From NCBI GenBank assembly GCA_902766915.1, contig CACXFN010000160.1, positions 1 through 11,444 on the forward strand: a stretch of 11,444 nucleotides of DNA. Reading direction: 5' to 3'. This document shows, piece by piece, positions 5,722-11,444 of this stretch (positions are counted from its first letter, which is position 1; each line of letters opens with the position of its first letter). Position numbers and translations under genes: made by a program. The notes under the pieces were generated by a model. The model had not been told where the DNA came from. It searched no databases and saw only the letters and a list, made by a program, of their open reading frames with translations. Source of the DNA: an uncultured Eubacteriales bacterium (lineage in GTDB: Bacteria; Bacillota; Clostridia; Peptostreptococcales; Anaerovoracaceae).

Positions 5722-6531
5722 ATGCAAGGAAAACATTATAGATTTTTAACTCTGCTTATAATAATGCTGGGAATAATCAGCCTATGGGGATGCAGCAATT
5801 CCAAGGAAGAACCTGTAGCTGAAAATAGTGAGTCTATGGAAGAAACAGAAGAGGCTGAAGGAAGCGGAGTATACCCATTTTATGATGATTTCATGGATCC
5901 TGTTGGCACAAATAAAATAGGAATCATGCATAGAAATGCTGCCAAGAAGCCTAATTGGAAGGCATTAAAGGAAGAATGTAAAGACATAGTTGGATGGATT
6001 TGGTGCCATGATAGTGTGATAGATTATCCAATAGCTCAGGGTACGGATAATGACTATTATTTAAATAACACGAATAAAGGTGTTTATGATGGAGTGGGTA
6101 TTCCATTTCTGGATTATCGAAATGAAAAACCCTTTGATGGATTCCTTACCGTTCTATACGGCCATAGAATGAAGGATGGCAGCATGCTGAAACTGTTGAG
6201 CTATTATTTTTATCCTGATGGTGAGAAGCATTATGACAAATATCCAATCTATGAAATCTATACTCCGGAGAAGAACTATGCCATAAAAGTTTTTGCGTGG
6301 GCGAGAGTATCGGAAACGGACGGATATACCTATGACTTCGAGCTCTGCAACGGAAAAGAAACCAAGGAAGCGAAACAGGAATACTTGGATTACGTGGCTT
6401 CCATCAACCAATTGAAGCATCCAAAATATACGGTAAGCACCGACGATAGGATTATTCTAATGAGCATTTGTACCGCTGAATTGGATAACGACAGGGAAGT
6501 CGTTTGGGGGAAATTAGTACCCATGGAATAG
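5722..6531 (+). CDS. Class B sortase, possibly lipid-anchored
   Basis: A 269-residue cysteine transpeptidase of the SrtB family. It cleaves a C-terminal sorting signal and links the protein to peptidoglycan on the outer face of the membrane. The catalytic triad is visible: His148 in LYGHRMKDGSML, Cys250 in MSICTAE, and Arg258 in NDREVVWGKL. Upstream, VGWIWCHDSVIDYPIAQGTDNDYYL (around 90-114) and GIPFLDYRN are typical SrtB features. The N-terminus is a charged start and a hydrophobic stretch (8-22) ending LWGC at 21-24, which resembles a lipobox with an unusual Trp at -2, followed by an acidic linker (about 28-47). Most class B sortases use a plain N-terminal membrane anchor, so lipidation is a possibility only. 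The AGGGG-like ribosome site is rather far (11 bases) from the ATG. No sorting-signal substrate is encoded in the window. Confidence 0.92.
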   Translation: MQGKHYRFLTLLIIMLGIISLWGCSNSKEEPVAENSESMEETEEAEGSGVYPFYDDFMDPVGTNKIGIMHRNAAKKPNWKALKEECKDIVGWIWCHDSVIDYPIAQGTDNDYYLNNTNKGVYDGVGIPFLDYRNEKPFDGFLTVLYGHRMKDGSMLKLLSYYFYPDGEKHYDKYPIYEIYTPEKNYAIKVFAWARVSETDGYTYDFELCNGKETKEAKQEYLDYVASINQLKHPKYTVSTDDRIILMSICTAELDNDREVVWGKLVPME

Positions 6532-6561
6532 TATTCTAAGTCTATTAAGGAGAGGGATAGA

Positions 6562-7182
6562 ATGCCTGGACAAACTCTTCATAAAATAATGTTTGCGGTC
6601 GCCCAGTTTATAGCGCCTAAGGTCGGCACTACGGAGGGTAATCGGAACCATACTAATAACAGAGCAGAGGAGGAGAAACTTATTCGGACTTTGATTACAG
6701 ATCAAAGCAAACTGTCCTCCATGCGTTTTGGTGACAGCAATGTGGGAAAGACAGGCTGTGAGGCCGTGGCTTTATTTAATATCTTGGCAATGAAGGGAAG
6801 GCCAAAGAGACTAAGTGACATCATCAGACATCTGGAGGAACGACAAACTCTCGTTAATAGAGGGAAATGGGGAACGAATCCCTTTGAATTGGATAAGATC
6901 CTCTATGATTATGGTTTGGACTATGAGATTATGGAAACCTTGGAAGAAGCCGAAGAGAAAATATCCATAGGGGACATTTTCTTTATAACAGTATGGAACG
7001 ATAAAAAGAATCCATTTAAGGGAATTCACGGATATGATAGCCGTCTGATTAGAGATGAGTCTACAGGGGAACTTATATATGGAGTGTTTAACCGTACCTA
7101 TAGAAATAGTCCGGAGCGAGCAGGTTCCCTTCGTGAAGCTGTAAACCAGGGAAGTTATATAGTGGGTTATTTAATCAGGTGA
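6562..7182 (+). CDS. Putative papain-like (C39-like) cysteine peptidase
   Basis: A 206-residue protein starting 30 bases after the sortase gene, with a strong AGGAGAGG site at 6548-6555. The pattern fits the papain/C39-like fold: a nucleophile-like Cys66 in GKTGCEAVALFNIL at the start of a helix, a WGTNPFELDKILYDYGLDYE segment (about 99-118), a hydrophobic strand GDIFFITVW, and His156 in GIHGYDSRLI, followed by a strand with VFNRTYRN that could supply the third catalytic residue. The C-terminus YIVGYLI is a final strand. The N-terminus has a mildly hydrophobic stretch (KIMFAVAQFIAP, 8-19) but no clear signal peptide, so a cytoplasmic location is more likely than secretion. I do not recognise a named family, and activity is inferred from motif order. 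Its tight position after a sortase suggests shared expression, not necessarily shared function. Confidence 0.6.
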   Translation: MPGQTLHKIMFAVAQFIAPKVGTTEGNRNHTNNRAEEEKLIRTLITDQSKLSSMRFGDSNVGKTGCEAVALFNILAMKGRPKRLSDIIRHLEERQTLVNRGKWGTNPFELDKILYDYGLDYEIMETLEEAEEKISIGDIFFITVWNDKKNPFKGIHGYDSRLIRDESTGELIYGVFNRTYRNSPERAGSLREAVNQGSYIVGYLIR

Positions 7183-7214
7183 TTCTATATATTAGAGAAC
7201 AAGAGGAGAAGTGT

Positions 7215-8582
7215 ATGATTTGTGAGAATATAACTATGAAAGAGGTGAGTATTCCAGAAGGCCGGTCTGAAACCAGGCTTTTTTTTGCGGGACAGGATAC
7301 AGTGGAGCTTGCAAAAAAATATGGAACACCACTTTATTTGATGGATGAGGATAGAGTAAGAGCAAATTGCAGAGTTTATAAAGAGGCCTTTAAAAAGTAT
7401 TGTGGGCCAGACGCATATCCGCTCTACGCAAGTAAGGCTAATTCCTTTACTCGCATATATGAGATTATGAGTGAAGAGGGAATGGGAATCGACCTTGTTT
7501 CTTCAGGTGAATTATTTACCGCGATTCAGGCAGGTTATGATGTTTCCCGAGCATATTTTCATGGCAATAATAAAACTGACTTTGATATTTCCTATGGAAT
7601 GGAAAATGGTGTTGGCTATTTCGTTATGGATAACTGGGAGGAAGTTGAGGCTATTGAGAGGGAAGCCGCCGCCCGAGGGATTAAACAAAAGGCATTACTA
7701 AGGCTTACACCCGGGATTGATCCGCATACATTTGAAGCAGTTGCTACCGGAAAGGTTGATTCCAAATTTGGAAATGCCATAGAGACCAGACAGGCAGAAG
7801 AAATAACATTATTCGCAATGGCCCAACCCCACATCGATCTTTTGGGATTCCACTGCCACATAGGTTCACAGATTTTCGGTGAGGATTTATTTGAAAAGTC
7901 TGCAGAAATAATGCTTGGATTTATAGAAAAAATGGAAAAGTCTCATGGCTTCAAAACTGCTGAGCTGAACCTGGGTGGAGGCTATGGGGTTAGATATGTG
8001 GAGGATGATCCCCATATAGATATTGAAAAAAAGATTTCTCAAGTTGCCGACTCAATAAATAAAACATGTGAAGACCTTGGAATCCAAGTGCCTTTAGTTC
8101 ATATGGAACCTGGACGTAGTATAGTTGCGGATGCAGGTATGACCCTTTATACAGTCGGAAGTGTAAAAAGGATACCGGGATATAAGAATTACGTCTCTGT
8201 GGATGGTGGAATGCCTGACAATCCAAGATTTGCACTGTATGGATCCAAGTACACCTGTCTGCTGGCTGAAAATCGTGACAAAAGCAAAGATAAAGGCAAA
8301 GACAAAGGCAAAGACAAGGACAAAGACAGTTTTGTTTGCTCTGTGGTAGGTAGATGTTGTGAAAGCGGGGATATCATTCAGGAGAATGTTAATTTGCCTA
8401 ATGATGTTAGACGAGGAGATATACTGGCTGTATGCACTACAGGCGCTTACAATTATTCCATGGCTTCAAATTATAACAGAATCCCAAGGCCGCCTATTGT
8501 CATGCTTAGGGGTGGAGAAGAAAACTATATAGCGGTAAAAAGAGAGACTTTCGAGGATATCGCCAGGAATGATATAAAATAG
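7215..8582 (+). CDS. lysA: Diaminopimelate decarboxylase
   Basis: LysA removes CO2 from meso-diaminopimelate to make L-lysine, the last step of that pathway, using PLP on a fold III alanine-racemase-like barrel. With the ATG at 7215 (GAGGAG at 7203-7208) the protein is 455 residues; an in-frame ATG at 7179 overlaps the previous gene and lacks a comparable site. Motifs seen: PLP lysine Lys74 in YASKAN, HCHIGSQ (213-219), the phosphate-binding glycine loop LGGGYG (253-258), EPGRS (298-302), VDGGMPDNPRFALYGSKY, the second-subunit active-site CESGD with Cys382, and GAYNYSMASNYN. Between NR and the VCSVVGRCCESGD strand, residues 356-371 are a Lys/Asp repeat that relatives usually replace with a short loop. 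It is the last gene of the rightward run and converges on atpC. Confidence 0.96.
   Translation: MICENITMKEVSIPEGRSETRLFFAGQDTVELAKKYGTPLYLMDEDRVRANCRVYKEAFKKYCGPDAYPLYASKANSFTRIYEIMSEEGMGIDLVSSGELFTAIQAGYDVSRAYFHGNNKTDFDISYGMENGVGYFVMDNWEEVEAIEREAAARGIKQKALLRLTPGIDPHTFEAVATGKVDSKFGNAIETRQAEEITLFAMAQPHIDLLGFHCHIGSQIFGEDLFEKSAEIMLGFIEKMEKSHGFKTAELNLGGGYGVRYVEDDPHIDIEKKISQVADSINKTCEDLGIQVPLVHMEPGRSIVADAGMTLYTVGSVKRIPGYKNYVSVDGGMPDNPRFALYGSKYTCLLAENRDKSKDKGKDKGKDKDKDSFVCSVVGRCCESGDIIQENVNLPNDVRRGDILAVCTTGAYNYSMASNYNRIPRPPIVMLRGGEENYIAVKRETFEDIARNDIK
8280..8327 (+). repeat. In-frame 4 x 12-bp tandem repeat within lysA
   Basis: Four 12-base units lie head to tail at 8280-8291, 8292-8303, 8304-8315 and 8316-8327. 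Units 2 and 3 are identical (AAAGGCAAAGAC). They encode KSKD, KGKD, KGKD and KDKD. The 12-base period keeps the frame, so copy number could change without breaking lysA. Confidence 0.9.
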
Positions 8583-8596
8583 AAATCAAAACGAAA

Positions 8597-8902
8597 CTAT
8601 CGTATAAACAAAATAGCCTTGTTTTTATCAAAGCTCAGAAAACCGCCGGTTACTTCAATGGTATATGTATTGTGGGAATCGGCTTTTTTATTAATGGATA
8701 AAGCGCTTTGATTAGCGTTGCTGTCCGGTTCTGAAGATAGGGTGGTGAATTGAACAGTTCCTGCAACCAAGTCTTTTAAGACCGGTTCATGGTTCGCTAA
8801 ATAGCCCTCCTTACCGGATGGATGCTCTACCATTATAGATTCGACTTCGCCGGAAAAAATCAGCTTATCCGGCGTTTTGATTTCCAGAGTAAATGTTTTC
8901 AT
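8597..8902 (-). CDS. atpC: F1Fo-ATPase epsilon subunit, short form without the C-terminal helices
   Basis: Epsilon joins gamma to the c-ring in the rotor. This copy has 101 residues, against about 130-140 in most bacteria. The N-terminal beta-sandwich is recognisable: FTLEIKTPDKLIFSGEVESIMV (4-25), GYLANHEPVLKDL (33-45) and VTGGFLSFDKNKAILF (84-99). The protein stops there, so the C-terminal helical hairpin that inhibits ATP hydrolysis in many bacteria is absent. Residues about 52-78 form a Ser/Asn/Asp-rich insertion in the loop before the YTIEVTGGF strand. The region beyond the stop is the end of convergent lysA, so no lost 3' piece is visible. The ATG is 18 bases after the atpD stop with only a poor Shine-Dalgarno; that gap carries the perfect palindrome ACAGATCTGT (8904-8913). 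Confidence 0.9.
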   Translation of the reverse strand: MKTFTLEIKTPDKLIFSGEVESIMVEHPSGKEGYLANHEPVLKDLVAGTVQFTTLSSEPDSNANQSALSINKKADSHNTYTIEVTGGFLSFDKNKAILFIR

Positions 8903-8903
8903 A

Positions 8904-8913
8904 ACAGATCTGT
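8904..8913. promoter_or_regulatory. 10-bp palindrome in the atpD-atpC gap
   Basis: ACAGATCTGT is its own reverse complement and fills most of the 18-base gap, where a Shine-Dalgarno sequence for atpC would be expected. It may simply be chance; a protein site or a small mRNA structure that lowers epsilon translation is conceivable. Confidence 0.3.
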
Positions 8914-8920
8914 CTTATAC

Positions 8921-11277
<2,357 letters not shown>

Positions 11278-11301
11278 AACCTTACGCCTTTCTCTATTGG
11301 T

Positions 11302-11444
11302 TTAATAAAGGTCCATGTCCTTGCATTCCTGAATTCCGCGAATCAGTTTCTCCTGCATGTCCTCAGGGAATTCTCCGGTGACTCTTATGGCGGTACCAAC
11401 CTCAGGATATTCCCTATCCATCAGGCGGCATAACGCTTTTTCAA
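11302..11444 (-). CDS. atpA: F1Fo-ATPase alpha subunit, C-terminal end (partial)
   Basis: The last 46 codons of atpA enter from the right edge and end in TAA at 11304-11302. The translated piece includes LMDREYPEVGTAIRVTGEFP and ends QEKLIRGIQECKDMDLY, matching the C-terminal helices of alpha subunits (L..HPEI...I..TGEL.......L...I..FK). Alpha forms the non-catalytic half of the F1 ring. It is 24 bases upstream of the atpG start. Alpha-gamma-beta-epsilon is the standard operon order and supports the call despite the short fragment. Confidence 0.88.
   Translation of the reverse strand, partial: EKALCRLMDREYPEVGTAIRVTGEFPEDMQEKLIRGIQECKDMDLY

Noticed and set aside
7179..7214. Upstream ATG giving lysA 12 extra residues
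   Set aside because: It overlaps the previous gene, lacks a good ribosome site, and the ATG at 7215 has GAGGAG at ideal spacing.
8591..8603. ACGA/TCGT hairpin followed by a T-rich stretch on the minus strand as an ATPase operon terminator
   Set aside because: The stem is only 4 bp, AT-rich, and overlaps the atpC stop codon; too weak to call.

Overview
The window looks like a chromosomal segment of a low-GC Gram-positive anaerobe. My best guess is a Lachnospiraceae/Clostridia member. This is inferred from the AT-rich gene spacers, strong Shine-Dalgarno sites, a class 1B PyrK/PyrD pair, a class B sortase, a Y-family polymerase with a YolD-like partner, and an F-type ATPase ordered alpha-gamma-beta-epsilon. 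No tRNA, rRNA, CRISPR array, transposase or phage gene was seen.

Left part (1-3680). The window opens inside the end of an unidentified gene with an extremely Asp-rich C-terminus, closed by a terminator. A stand-alone gene for a charged, helical repeat protein follows, with its own promoter and terminator. Then come pyrK and pyrD, the electron-transfer and catalytic subunits of NAD-linked dihydroorotate dehydrogenase (pyrimidine synthesis). Next is a second stand-alone gene, a DUF937/YidB-like protein with a Gly/Ser/Leu repeat tail, again with its own promoter and terminator. pyrKD is thus flanked by two separately transcribed, uncharacterised repeat proteins.

Middle part (3680-8582). Five genes run rightwards with short gaps or overlaps: a Y-family DNA polymerase, a small YolD-like protein overlapping it by 4 bases, a class B sortase with a possible lipoprotein signal, a papain/C39-like putative cysteine peptidase, and lysA (diaminopimelate decarboxylase). 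lysA carries an in-frame 4 x 12 bp Lys/Asp repeat.

Right part (8597-11444). The end of the F1Fo-ATPase operon lies on the minus strand and converges on lysA with only 14 bases between them: atpA (last 46 codons only), atpG, atpD, atpC. The epsilon subunit is only 101 residues: it has the beta-sandwich domain with a long loop insertion and no C-terminal helical hairpin. Gamma and beta appear to use TTG and GTG starts.

Most genes are ordinary housekeeping. The less ordinary points are the short epsilon subunit, the sortase/cysteine-peptidase pair, the two repeat proteins around pyrKD, and several small in-frame or stop-codon-spanning repeats.
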